A stretch of 64,000 bases of DNA from Zoogloea sp021286885 (GTDB lineage Bacteria; Pseudomonadota; Gammaproteobacteria; Burkholderiales; Rhodocyclaceae): the NCBI RefSeq assembly GCF_041915215.1, contig NZ_JAYSBV010000001.1. One strand, given 5' to 3'. Below, in pieces: positions 33,333-41,473 of this stretch. The notes under the pieces are model-generated. The model saw only the letters and a program-made list of their open reading frames with translations. It did no database searches and was not told where the DNA came from. The position numbers and the translations under genes are program-made. The stretch's first letter is position 1, and every line of letters starts with the position of its first letter.

Positions 33333-35489
33333 ATGAAATCCATCCAGCAACGCATTGCACTCACCGCAGGCGCCTGCCTGATCGGCGCAGCCATCGCTCA
33401 AATTGCCTACAGCCTCGTATCTGCCCGCACCACCCAGGATCTGGTCGCCGAACGCGTCGGCGCACTGGTGCAGGAAGGCACCGCCGAAAGCCTGAAAAAC
33501 CTCGCCTGGGGCCACGCGGGCGTCATTCAGGCCAAATTTGATCTGGCCCTGGACGCAGCCCGCACCATGGCTCACACCTTCGAGGTGAGCAAGCAAGGCA
33601 ACGGCCTCAACCTGGGGCGCCCCCAGATCAATGCCGTCCTGCGTCATGTGCTGGACAACAACCCGGAATTCAATGGCACCTACTCCTGCTGGGAACCCAA
33701 CGCCCTGGACGGCAAGGATGCACTCTTTCGCACCGGCAACGACGGCAACAACGCCCAGACCGGGCGCTTCACCCCCTACTGGAATCGGGGTGAAGGCAAC
33801 AAGATCGCCGTTCAGCCCCTGGTGGAATACGACACCAACGACAAACACCCGAACGGTGTGCTGAAAGGGGGCTGGTATATCGGCCCGCGTGACACCCACA
33901 AGGAAAGCGTGCTCGACCCCTTCCCCTACATCGTGCAGGGCAAGCAGGTCTGGCTCACCACCCTGTCGGTGCCCATCATGGTGGACGGCAAGTTCGTGGG
34001 GGTCGCCGGCACCGACTACAACCTGGATTTTGTCCAAAAACTGAGCGAACACGCCGACAAGCAACTGTTTGAAGGCAAAGGCGAAGTGGCCATCGTGAGC
34101 TATATGGGGCTGGTCGTTGCCAACAGCGAACACCCCGAATACATCGGCAAATCCCTAGGCGCACTCCCCGGCGCCCAGGCCATGGGTGCGGTCCTCACCG
34201 ACATCCAGGGCGGCAAGGCCCGGGCCTGGCTGGATGACAGCGACAACATGATGTACGCCATCGCCCCCATCACCCTGGGCCACACGGATCGCCCCTGGTC
34301 GGTGCTGGTGAAGGTGCCCAAGGCCGTGGTGCTGGCCCAGGCCCGGCAACTTGATCAGGATCTGCAACAACGGGGCACCACCAACACCCTCTGGCAGATC
34401 GTGGTCGGCTTGGGGATCAGCGCCGCCGCCACCGTCGCCCTATGGCTGGCCGCAGGAGGGCTCGCCCGCCCCATCCGCACCGCCGCTGAACTGGCCCGCG
34501 CCATCCAGCGGGGCGACTTCTCGCGCCGGATCAATCACAACAGCGAAGACGAAGTGGGCCAGCTTTCCCAGGCCCTGGATGCCATGTCCCAAAGCCTGCT
34601 GGAAAAAGCCAAGCTGGCTGAGCAGATCAGCGAAGGCGACCTGAACATCACCGTCCCCCTGGCCTCCGAAGAAGACCAGCTCGGGCGCTCCCTGCAGCGC
34701 ATGGTGAACAACCTCAACGATCTGGTGGTGCGCCTCCAGACCGGCGCAGAGCAGATCGCCCACAGCGCCACCCAAGTGGCAGGGCTCAGCCAGACCCTTT
34801 CAGAAGGCGCCAGCGAGTCGGCAGAATCCATCACCGAGATTGGCGCCACCATCACCCACCTCACTGCCCAGACCAAGCAGAACGCCGAACACGCTGGCGA
34901 GGCAAACCGCTACTCCCACAACTCCCAACAAGCGGCCAGCCAGGGGGTGCAGCACATCGATGCCATGGTGCAGGCCATGAACGAAATCCAGGCGGCGGGC
35001 CTTCGGATCGACCAGATCATCGGCGCCATTGACGAGATCACCACCCAAACCAACCTGCTGGCCCTCAACGCCGCCATTGAAGCCGCCCGGGCGGGTGAAA
35101 CCGGGCGCGGCTTCGCCGTGGTCGCCGACGAGGTACGCAAACTGGCCACCCGCAGCGCCGACGCCGCCCGCCAGGCCACCGCCCTGATTGCCGAATCCGC
35201 CGGCAAGACCCAGGCCGGGATGGAAATCGCAACCCGCACCGCCAGCTCCCTGCAGGGCATTCTTTCAAGCGCCACCGAAGCCTCGACCCTCATCGCAGGC
35301 ATCTCCAGCGCATCCAAGCAACAAGCCGACGGCATCAACGAAGTCAGCATCGGCCTGGGCCAGATTGATGGCGTGACCCACCGCACCAGCGATTACGCCA
35401 CCGACTGCGCAGGCGCCGCCCGCGAACTGACCGCCCAAGCCGCCGAAGTCCGCACCCTGATCGGCCGCTTCAAGGTACGCGGACGCTAA
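33333..35489 (+). CDS. Methyl-accepting chemotaxis protein with dCache sensor
   Basis: 718 residues. A TM helix (about 8-28), a periplasmic dCache-type sensor domain of about 40-345 (YSCWEPNALDGKD, GGWYIGPRDT and VPIMVDGKFVGVAGTDY patterns), a second TM at about 355-375, a HAMP domain, and a signalling domain with the conserved hairpin tip (EITTQTNLLALNAAIEAARA, then GRGFAVVADEVRKLA). It senses a small ligand and controls CheA. ATG 33333 is preceded by GGAAGG; upstream in-frame codons add low-quality sequence. It lies 168 bases after the GGDEF-EAL gene. Confidence 0.93.
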   Translation: MKSIQQRIALTAGACLIGAAIAQIAYSLVSARTTQDLVAERVGALVQEGTAESLKNLAWGHAGVIQAKFDLALDAARTMAHTFEVSKQGNGLNLGRPQINAVLRHVLDNNPEFNGTYSCWEPNALDGKDALFRTGNDGNNAQTGRFTPYWNRGEGNKIAVQPLVEYDTNDKHPNGVLKGGWYIGPRDTHKESVLDPFPYIVQGKQVWLTTLSVPIMVDGKFVGVAGTDYNLDFVQKLSEHADKQLFEGKGEVAIVSYMGLVVANSEHPEYIGKSLGALPGAQAMGAVLTDIQGGKARAWLDDSDNMMYAIAPITLGHTDRPWSVLVKVPKAVVLAQARQLDQDLQQRGTTNTLWQIVVGLGISAAATVALWLAAGGLARPIRTAAELARAIQRGDFSRRINHNSEDEVGQLSQALDAMSQSLLEKAKLAEQISEGDLNITVPLASEEDQLGRSLQRMVNNLNDLVVRLQTGAEQIAHSATQVAGLSQTLSEGASESAESITEIGATITHLTAQTKQNAEHAGEANRYSHNSQQAASQGVQHIDAMVQAMNEIQAAGLRIDQIIGAIDEITTQTNLLALNAAIEAARAGETGRGFAVVADEVRKLATRSADAARQATALIAESAGKTQAGMEIATRTASSLQGILSSATEASTLIAGISSASKQQADGINEVSIGLGQIDGVTHRTSDYATDCAGAARELTAQAAEVRTLIGRFKVRGR

Positions 35490-35496
35490 ACCAGAC

Positions 35497-35521
35497 CCCC
35501 AGCCCCCAGCGGGGGCTGGGG
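35497..35521. terminator. First hairpin after chemoreceptor gene
   Basis: An 11-base-pair stem (CCCCAGCCCCC with GGGGGCTGGGG) and a 3-base loop lie just after the stop codon. There is no T run; it probably protects or pauses the transcript. Confidence 0.6.
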
Positions 35522-35537
35522 CTGAGCCCTGAAATGC

Positions 35538-35562
35538 AAAAAGCCCCGAGAGGGGCTTTTTT
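35538..35562. terminator. Rho-independent terminator
   Basis: AAAAAGCCCC-GAGA-GGGGCTTTTTT: a 6-base-pair core stem with flanking A and T runs, effective in both directions. It closes the chemotaxis gene and also the minus-strand toxin operon. Confidence 0.9.
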
Positions 35563-35707
35563 GGGATGGCGCGCAGGCATAGTGAAGTGGGATGTAGCAG
35601 GTGGGCGAAGAACTGGCCCAGGCTTGCCCGATAAAGACTTGGCGCCATGGTGGTTCTGTCTGCCTCGGGTGCAAGACGTAAGCCCAGCGTAACGGTCTGC
35701 CCACAAA
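35563..35707. other. Non-coding stretch at the left edge of the toxin-antitoxin island
   Basis: 145 bases with no convincing ORF, integrase remnant or copy of the tRNA-Ser 3' end. I see nothing recognisable in it. Confidence 0.5.
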
Positions 35708-36412
35708 TCAGAGCGGAAAACCGCCTTGTACGGTTTCATCTTGTCGGGCGTTGCTGATGGCGGCTTTACCCACAGTGCGAAGAAATGCTTCCTTGGAGGA
35801 CGTAGCCTCGTCGAGCAGGTGGCGCTTGTGCAGGGAGATGTAGAGCGCAACCGAATACGCTTGGCAGTTAATCGAGCGCTCTGGGTTGAACTCGATATCC
35901 GTGAAGGCCGAATACTCCAGAAGCTGCTCGGTCACGCTGGGTTGCTTCTTCAGGGCGTTGATGTAAAGCCAGTCATAGAATGCCGTCAGTGGCTCCAACT
36001 CCCAGTCCGTGCCGAAGAATCGAAAACCAGTCAGGCGACCCGACGAACGCAGCCGTTCGTCCTTCTTCGCTTCGCGCGAGGTCATGCCGAAGATATCGAC
36101 GAAGGGGCCACCCCGCTCAAAGACCTTGCTGCCTTGATACGCACACTCCACGCTGAACGTGCGTTTGAGCTTGACTGTGGTGAAACTGAGGTTGAAGGCG
36201 CTGAGTGCTATGCCAAGGGTTTCACGGGACTTGCTGGATACCTCAAGCACCTTGCTGACACCGGGCAAGTTGCATGCAGCCGCATGGAGCGAATCGACGG
36301 ATTTTTGCTTCTGCGATACGGCCATGCCGGGGAACCACTGGAATTCGACATACTTAGTCTTGACGAGGGCCGGTCCTTCGGTGGCGGGAATGAATAGTGG
36401 TCTTTCTGCCAT
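35708..36412 (-). CDS. NADAR-like antitoxin of DarT
   Basis: 234 residues. The core has the NADAR/YbiA pattern: VECAYQGSKVF (E89, Y92-Q93, K96), then SREAKKDERLR (A115-K116) and GFRFFGTDWELEP, followed by a large helical region (AFYDWLYINAL, YSAFTDIEFNPERSINCQA). NADAR antitoxins hydrolyse ADP-ribose from guanine put on DNA by their DarT partners. It lies 8 bases after darT. G+C is visibly lower than in neighbours: the 60-base line at 36181 holds 31 G+C, while the line at 45541 holds 48. Which base is attacked is not shown by sequence. Confidence 0.75.
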   Translation of the reverse strand: MAERPLFIPATEGPALVKTKYVEFQWFPGMAVSQKQKSVDSLHAAACNLPGVSKVLEVSSKSRETLGIALSAFNLSFTTVKLKRTFSVECAYQGSKVFERGGPFVDIFGMTSREAKKDERLRSSGRLTGFRFFGTDWELEPLTAFYDWLYINALKKQPSVTEQLLEYSAFTDIEFNPERSINCQAYSVALYISLHKRHLLDEATSSKEAFLRTVGKAAISNARQDETVQGGFPL

Positions 36413-36420
36413 CTGGGAGC

Positions 36421-37050
36421 CTAGCGAACGTACGAGCGCGCAGCAAAGTACCCTTTGTTCGCGCTGTTGAGCAGAATCTGTCGGTTGCCAAGCAAGCCTT
36501 GGTGTGCGTCACGAACAGCGGCGTTATTAAACACGGCACCGATGATGAGGTGAGGTTCAATGACATCGAACACCAAGACTTCTGCTTGCCCGTCTGTCGG
36601 ATCACACGGCTTCAGCCTTTGATCCGCTCGTGACTGTATGCCGTCGATTTCCTCAAACATGCCAGTAAAAGCTGCGGGCGTCTTCAGATGCTCTAACGGC
36701 AGATAGCTGATCCGCGCATCGGCAGCATTGTGGCGACAGAATGCGCAGTCCTTTGTCCATAGAACCGACGGATGGATGCCAAGGACAACCCAATCTACCC
36801 CCACGTTGTCTTGACGGTACTTCCAGAACATTCGGTAGTTTGGGAAGGCAATGGACAAAGACGTTCCATCTTGGTGACCGTCCAGTCGCAGCTCGTCATT
36901 GATTACTGGGGCCACACCGATCTCTGCGGTTCGGCTCACAGGGAACAGGCCATGCTGCATGATGGAGGGCAAATTCACTACGCGTGTGAAATGCAGCAAG
37001 CAGGGAACTTGGATCGCTGTCGCATGTGCTTGGATGGCCTGTCGTGGCAT
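36421..37050 (-). CDS. darT: DarT-family DNA ADP-ribosyltransferase toxin
   Basis: 209 residues (DUF4433 family). Uses NAD+ to ADP-ribosylate single-stranded DNA and blocks replication. Motifs in order: LLHFTRVVNLPSIMQHGLFP with the NAD-binding His H20, LSIAFPNYRMFWKYR, and QAEVLVFDVIEP with the likely catalytic Glu E157. The length is typical. AGGAGAG lies 7 bases before ATG 37050. The order toxin then antitoxin is the usual darT order. It sits next to the 3' end of tRNA-Ser, a classic integration site. No integrase is left. Confidence 0.85.
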   Translation of the reverse strand: MPRQAIQAHATAIQVPCLLHFTRVVNLPSIMQHGLFPVSRTAEIGVAPVINDELRLDGHQDGTSLSIAFPNYRMFWKYRQDNVGVDWVVLGIHPSVLWTKDCAFCRHNAADARISYLPLEHLKTPAAFTGMFEEIDGIQSRADQRLKPCDPTDGQAEVLVFDVIEPHLIIGAVFNNAAVRDAHQGLLGNRQILLNSANKGYFAARSYVR

Positions 37051-37084
37051 TGTGCTCTCCTATGCTGTGCTTACGTTGTGCTTA
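37051..37084 (-). promoter_or_regulatory. Repeated TGTGCT(TA) elements upstream of darT
   Basis: On the plus strand TGTGCTTA occurs at 37066-37073 and 37077-37084, 11 bases apart (one helical turn), with a partial copy TGTGCT at 37051. The repeats lie between the darT ATG and the candidate -10 TATAAG (minus strand, near 37112-37117) and may be an autoregulation operator. Confidence 0.4.
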
Positions 37085-37192
37085 TTCTCTGTTTTCTGCG
37101 TGCTCGTTTTTGCTTATAGATTCTGCGGGATTTCTAACTGCCACCAAGCACTTTTTAGGACTCGCGGAAATCGCGTAAGCGCTTGTTTTCAT

Positions 37193-37281
37193 TGGCGGAA
37201 GCGGTGAGATTCGAACTCACGGATGGTTTCCCATCGCCGGTTTTCAAGACCGGTGCATTCAACCACTCTGCCACGCTTCCG
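37193..37281 (-). tRNA. tRNA-Ser (anticodon TGA)
   Basis: Read on the minus strand this folds as a class II tRNA: acceptor CGGAAGC with GCTTCCG, D arm GTGGCAGAGTGG, anticodon arm CCGGTCTTGAAAACCGG with anticodon TGA (reads UCA), a long variable arm GATGGGAAACCATC, T arm GTGAGTTCGAATCTCAC, and an encoded CCA. The 3' end faces the DarT island. Confidence 0.97.
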
Positions 37282-37416
37282 TTTGAGCCCAGCAGTATAG
37301 CACATGAAGCCAAGATCCAGGCCAGAGGCGGATGTTGAAACTTCTACGGGGCTCGGATACTCTGAGCAGGTAACGGGCTCTGGTGCCCGTCTTAATCACC
37401 TTCTGGAGTCGTCACA

Positions 37417-38103
37417 ATGCAATTCGACACTTTCGGTCAGCACACGCAGGTTCAGGCCTCGAGTTCTAACCGTGTGCTGCGCAACACCTACATGCTGCTC
37501 GCCCTGAGCATGGTGCCGACGGTGGCCGGCGCCCTGCTGGGAGTGAAGCTGCAATTCTCGTTCTTCGCAGGCAGTCCCTTCATCGGCTTCCTGCTTTTCA
37601 TGGGGATCGCTTTCGGCTTCTTCTACGGTATCGAGCGCAACAAGAACAGCGGCGTGGGCGTGGCCCTGCTGCTTGCTTTCACCTTCTTCATGGGGCTGAT
37701 GCTGTCCCGCACCCTGCAGTTCGCCCTGGGCTTCTCCAACGGCGGCAGCATGATCGCAACTGCAGCAGGTGGCACCGCAGCCATCTTTGGCTGCATGGCC
37801 ACCATCGCCGCCACGTCCAAGCGTGACTTCAGCAAAATGGGCAGCTTCCTGCTGGCCGGCTCCCTGCTGGTGCTGCTGGCCATCGTGGCCAACATCTTCC
37901 TGCAGATGCCGGTGCTGCACCTGGCCATCAGTGCTGTGATCGTGGTGCTGTTCTCTGCCTACATGCTGTACGACATCCACGCCATCGTGTCTGGCGGCGA
38001 GACCAACTACGTCACCGCCACCCTGGCCGTGTATCTGGACGTGTATAACGTGTTCGTGAGCCTGCTGAACCTGATCATGTCCTTCGCGGGCGACCGGGAC
38101 TAA
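37417..38103 (+). CDS. yccA: Bax inhibitor-1 family membrane protein (YccA-like)
   Basis: 228 residues with seven membrane helices of the BI-1/TMBIM fold. A short polar N-terminus (SSSNRVLRNTYMLLALSM) precedes helix 1, and the C-terminal pair contains the conserved Asp pair region DIHAIVSGG and YLDVYNVFVSLLNL. In E. coli YccA is a substrate and modulator of the membrane protease FtsH; other members leak Ca2+. It is a single-gene unit with its own terminator. Confidence 0.9.
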   Translation: MQFDTFGQHTQVQASSSNRVLRNTYMLLALSMVPTVAGALLGVKLQFSFFAGSPFIGFLLFMGIAFGFFYGIERNKNSGVGVALLLAFTFFMGLMLSRTLQFALGFSNGGSMIATAAGGTAAIFGCMATIAATSKRDFSKMGSFLLAGSLLVLLAIVANIFLQMPVLHLAISAVIVVLFSAYMLYDIHAIVSGGETNYVTATLAVYLDVYNVFVSLLNLIMSFAGDRD

Positions 38104-38120
38104 GCCCCCCCTGCCCCAGC

Positions 38121-38148
38121 AAAAAGGCGACCTCCGGGTCGCCTTTTT
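38121..38148. terminator. Bidirectional terminator
   Basis: AAAAAGGCGACC-TCCG-GGTCGCCTTTTT, a perfect stem of A/T-flanked GC, between converging yccA and rlmD. Confidence 0.93.
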
Positions 38149-38174
38149 GTTTGCCTGCGTTCTGCTTACTGCGT

Positions 38175-39524
38175 TCAGCGCTCGAACAGCGCAATCGACT
38201 CCACGTGGGAGGTATGGGGGAACATGTTGGCGATCCCCGCGCCCTTGAGGGCGTAACCCTTCTCGTGGAACAGCACCGCCGCATCCCGGGCCAGGGTGGC
38301 CGGGTTGCACGAGACATACACGATGCGCCGGGGCGCATCCGGCCCCAGGGCCTTGACCACCGCAATCGCACCTTCCCGGGGCGGGTCAATCAGCATCTTG
38401 TCCAGGTGACCCAGAGCAGCGATGCTGTCTTCGGTCGCTTCAAACAGGTTGGCTTCGTAGAACTCGCTGCGCTGAGCAAGGCCGTTGGCGGCGGCGTTCT
38501 CGCCGGCCCGGCGCACCAGGGCGGCGCTGCCTTCCACCCCCACCACATGGGCGCCTCGACTGGCGATGGGCAGACTGAAGTTACCCAGCCCACAGAACAA
38601 ATCGGCAATCCGTTCGCCCGGTTGCGGATCCAGCAGCTGCATGGCACGGCGCATCAGCACCCGGTTGATCCACATATTCACTTGGGTGAAATCGGTGGGC
38701 CGGAAGGCCATGGACACCCCGAACTCCGGCAGGGTGTAGGCCAGCCCCGGCGCCTTGCGCGGATGCAGCCGCCGGGCAGAATCCGGGCCATTGGGCTGAA
38801 CCCAGACCTGCACGCCCTCGGCGTCGGCAAAGGCCGCCAAGCGGGCCTGATCGGCGGCGCTGAAGGGCTGGAGATGGCGGAACACCAATACCGTGATGCC
38901 CTCGCCCACCGCGATTTCAATCTGGGGCACCCGATCCGGAATGGAGAGGCCGGCGATCAAGTCCCGCAGACGCGGCACCAGCGCCGACACATGGGGCGGC
39001 AGGATGGCGCAGCTTTCCATGGGCGCCACATAGCTGCTGCGACGCTGGTGGAAGCCAATCAGCAACCCGCCCTTGCTGGGCACCAGCCGCACTGTGAGGC
39101 GCGAACGATAGCGATAGCCCCAGGTCGGGCCCACGATGGCCGGGTAGAGGATTTCCGGCTTGAGCCGACCAATGTGCCACAGGGCGCTTTCCAGCACCCG
39201 CTGCTTGGCAGCCACCTGAGCATTGGCCTCCAGGTGCTGCATGCTGCAGCCGCCGCACACCCCAAAGTGGGGGCACGGGGGCGCCACCCGCTGGGCGCTG
39301 GCGCGCAGCACCTGATCCACGTCGGCCACCTCGTAATTAGGCTTGGCCCGGTGGGTGCGATAGGTCACCACTTCGCCGGGCAGGGCGCCCTCGATGAAGA
39401 TGGTCTTGCCCTCCACCCGGGCGACGCCGCGCCCCTCGTGATCCAGGGATTCAATAGTAGCCAGCGGGCCTCGGGCCTCGGGCTGAAAACGGGTGTGCGC
39501 TTGTGCAGAATTCTGTTCGGACAT
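38175..39524 (-). CDS. rlmD: 23S rRNA (uracil-1939-C5)-methyltransferase RlmD
   Basis: 449 residues. Methylates U1939 of 23S rRNA with SAM. An N-terminal TRAM domain (about 15-75, IESLDHEGRGVARVEGKTIF), a 4Fe-4S site with CPHFGVCGGC plus a later Cys, and a SAM-binding domain (ADLFCGLGNFSLPIA) are present. The catalytic Cys is in YVSCNPATLARD near the end. ATG 39524 (MSEQNS) was preferred to an upstream TTG. It is divergent from roxA, with 86 bases between the starts. Confidence 0.93.
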   Translation of the reverse strand: MSEQNSAQAHTRFQPEARGPLATIESLDHEGRGVARVEGKTIFIEGALPGEVVTYRTHRAKPNYEVADVDQVLRASAQRVAPPCPHFGVCGGCSMQHLEANAQVAAKQRVLESALWHIGRLKPEILYPAIVGPTWGYRYRSRLTVRLVPSKGGLLIGFHQRRSSYVAPMESCAILPPHVSALVPRLRDLIAGLSIPDRVPQIEIAVGEGITVLVFRHLQPFSAADQARLAAFADAEGVQVWVQPNGPDSARRLHPRKAPGLAYTLPEFGVSMAFRPTDFTQVNMWINRVLMRRAMQLLDPQPGERIADLFCGLGNFSLPIASRGAHVVGVEGSAALVRRAGENAAANGLAQRSEFYEANLFEATEDSIAALGHLDKMLIDPPREGAIAVVKALGPDAPRRIVYVSCNPATLARDAAVLFHEKGYALKGAGIANMFPHTSHVESIALFER

Positions 39525-39610
39525 GACAGGCCCCAAAACGAAGCGCGCATTCTAGCCGGGCCTTGAGCCCGCACAAAGCCTGGCCCAGGGGGCAGGCTAT
39601 AATTCCGGAC

Positions 39611-40726
39611 ATGATTACTACACTCTTGGGCGGCCTCTCGGCTGAGGAATTCCTCGCCGAGTACTGGCAAAAGAAACCACTGCTGATACGCCAGGCAGTC
39701 CCCGGATTCACCGGCGTCGCCACCCGTGACGAGCTGTTCCAGCTTGCCCGGGATGAAGACGTGGAATCCCGTCATGTGAGCTGCAAGAACGGCAGCTGGA
39801 GCGTCACCCGTGGCCCCCAGAAGGCCGCCGACCTGCGGCGCAAGGGGCCGTGGACGGTGCTGATCCAGGGCCTCAACCTGTTCTGCCCGGACGGGGACGA
39901 ACTGCTCCACCGCTTTCACTTCATCCCCCAGGCCCGGCTGGATGACCTGATGGTCAGCTACGCCACCGACGGCGGCGGCGTGGGGCCCCACTTTGATAAC
40001 TACGACGTGTTCCTGCTGCAAGGCATCGGCCAGCGCCGCTGGCAGATCAGCAACCAGGAAGACCGCAACCTGGTGGAAGGCGCCCCCCTCAAGATTCTGC
40101 AGAACTTCCAGCCCGTGTACGACTGGGTGCTGGAATCCGGCGACATGCTCTACCTGCCTCCCCACTGGGCCCACAACGGGATCGCCATCGGGGAATGCAC
40201 CACCTACTCCATCGGCTTCCGCTCCCCCACCAACCAGGAACTGGCCCAGGAGTTTCTGGGCTTCATGCAAGAGCGCCTGCAACTGGACGGGATCTATGCC
40301 GACCCCGAACTGCAGCTCCAGCAAAACTCCGCCCAGATCAGCGAGACCATGGTGGACAAGGTCTGCGCCACCCTCGCCCAAATTCGCTGGAGCCGGGACG
40401 ACGTACGCCAGTTCCTGGGGGCATACCTGACCGAACCCAAGCCCCACATCTTCTTCGACGGCCCCGACGAGCCTCTGGAGCATGAAGAATTCTGTGCCGA
40501 AGCCGAAACCCGGGGTTTCCGGCTGGATGCCCGCACCCTGCTGCTGTTCTCGGATGGCCAGTTCTTCCTGAACGGGGAGGCCCTGTGCGTTGAGGCCGCC
40601 GACGTGCCCACGCTCATGCTACTGGCCGACCAGCGCCGCCTCGACAGCACCCGCGATCTGAGCGAAGACAGCCAGGCCCAGCTGTACGACTGGTACTGCA
40701 ACGGTTTCGGCGATCTGGATCAGTGA
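39611..40726 (+). CDS. roxA: 50S ribosomal protein L16 3-hydroxylase (RoxA/YcfD-like)
   Basis: 371 residues. JmjC-type Fe(II)/2-oxoglutarate oxygenase that hydroxylates an arginine of ribosomal protein L16. The metal triad is H127 and D129 in PHFDNYD and H188 in PPHWAHNG. The N-terminal WQKKPLLIRQAVPGF motif and a winged-helix C-terminal domain complete the family architecture; the length fits. It shares a divergent promoter region with rlmD, another ribosome-modifying gene. Confidence 0.9.
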   Translation: MITTLLGGLSAEEFLAEYWQKKPLLIRQAVPGFTGVATRDELFQLARDEDVESRHVSCKNGSWSVTRGPQKAADLRRKGPWTVLIQGLNLFCPDGDELLHRFHFIPQARLDDLMVSYATDGGGVGPHFDNYDVFLLQGIGQRRWQISNQEDRNLVEGAPLKILQNFQPVYDWVLESGDMLYLPPHWAHNGIAIGECTTYSIGFRSPTNQELAQEFLGFMQERLQLDGIYADPELQLQQNSAQISETMVDKVCATLAQIRWSRDDVRQFLGAYLTEPKPHIFFDGPDEPLEHEEFCAEAETRGFRLDARTLLLFSDGQFFLNGEALCVEAADVPTLMLLADQRRLDSTRDLSEDSQAQLYDWYCNGFGDLDQ

Positions 40727-40781
40727 TTTTCATTCAGCAAACAAAACACCTGATCCAAATACTTGACAAATGCTTCAAAAT

Positions 40782-40824
40782 GTTGCGATGGCGCAACAAT
40801 GTCTTTATTCGGACACTTTGTCCG
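40782..40824. promoter_or_regulatory. Two small inverted repeats upstream of the Ala/Pro lipoprotein
   Basis: GTTGCG-ATGG-CGCAAC (40782-40797) and CGGACA-CTT-TGTCCG (40810-40824) lie in the AT-rich 186-base gap before the lipoprotein. Either could be an operator or a leader hairpin. A TTGACA at 40763 is a candidate -35, without a clear -10 at the right spacing. Confidence 0.3.
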
Positions 40825-40912
40825 TGTTACGATTCACTCCAGATCGGGTCCCCACCTGATTGCCCCTAAATTTAGGCTGTTGTATTCAATTTATCGATAA
40901 GGGAAACCAACA

Positions 40913-41179
40913 ATGAAACAATCTCTCCTCGTTGCTGCTCTCGTTGCGCTGGCCGTCTCCGCTTGTGGCAAGAAGGAAGAGCCGAAGCCCGCTGAAGCTC
41001 CTGCTCCCGCTCCCGCTGCTGCTCCCGCTCCGGAAGCCAAGCCCGCTGAAGCCGCTCCCGCTGCTGCTCCCGCCGCTGACGCTGCCAAGCCCGCTGAAGG
41101 CGCTGCTCCGGCTGCTCCCGCTGCTGAAGCCAAGCCCGCTGAAGCCGCTCCCGCTGCTGCTCCCGCTGAGAAGAAGTAA
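40913..41179 (+). CDS. Ala/Pro/Lys-rich lipoprotein
   Basis: 88 residues. A signal peptide ends in the lipobox AVSACGKK, leaving a mature lipoprotein of about 70 residues built almost only of Ala, Pro, Glu and Lys, with near-repeats of KPAEAAPAAAPA. The composition suggests a stiff, extended peptidoglycan-spanning or spacer segment rather than an enzyme. Codons are strongly biased to GCT and CCC/GCC repeats, so alternative frames are open too; SD AGGGAA before ATG and the terminator right after the stop support this frame. No function known. Confidence 0.8.
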   Translation: MKQSLLVAALVALAVSACGKKEEPKPAEAPAPAPAAAPAPEAKPAEAAPAAAPAADAAKPAEGAAPAAPAAEAKPAEAAPAAAPAEKK

Positions 41180-41196
41180 TAGCTTCACAGCGATGC

Positions 41197-41227
41197 AAAA
41201 AAGCCAACCTTCGGGTTGGCTTTTTTT
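41197..41227 (+). terminator. Rho-independent terminator
   Basis: GCCAACC-TTCG-GGTTGGC followed by seven T, with six A in front. A stable UUCG-type tetraloop hairpin ending the lipoprotein transcript. Confidence 0.95.
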
Positions 41228-41284
41228 CGTCCTTTTTTCGCCCTGTTTCGTTTTTTGTTCTTAATTGAAATCTTTAAATATTTC

Positions 41285-41432
41285 AATCTTTCAATAAGCT
41301 TGCAATCAAATTGTGCAGGTCTTCAATAAAGGATCTTGCACAGATCCCGCTGCACATGCCAGCGCACCACAGTCCGACAATTGAAGACATTAAAGGCAAT
41401 AAAAAACCGGATACGCTGATCCGGTTTCTTAT
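41285..41432 (+). ncRNA. Candidate small RNA between lipoprotein and bamC
   Basis: After an AT-rich, promoter-like stretch, TGTGCAG (41312-41318) pairs with CTGCACA (41350-41356) and encloses GGATCT-TGCAC-AGATCC (41331-41347). A terminator-like hairpin (41405-41426) and TTTCTT follow. This looks like an independent structured transcript, but the evidence is structural only. Confidence 0.3.
41399..41427 (-). terminator. Terminator of the dapA-bamC operon
   Basis: AACCGGAT-ACGCTG-ATCCGGTT; on the minus strand the stem runs into a T run (A run at 41401-41406). The same hairpin could end a plus-strand transcript. Confidence 0.85.
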
Positions 41433-41473
41433 TTGCAGCGCCGCACCTGCAGCACGCAACAAACAGCATCTAC

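Noticed and set aside
35563..37202. Attachment-site duplication of tRNA-Ser at the far end of the DarT region
   Set aside because: No copy of the tRNA 3' end was seen at 35.5-35.7 kb, and there is no integrase, so only proximity supports an island.
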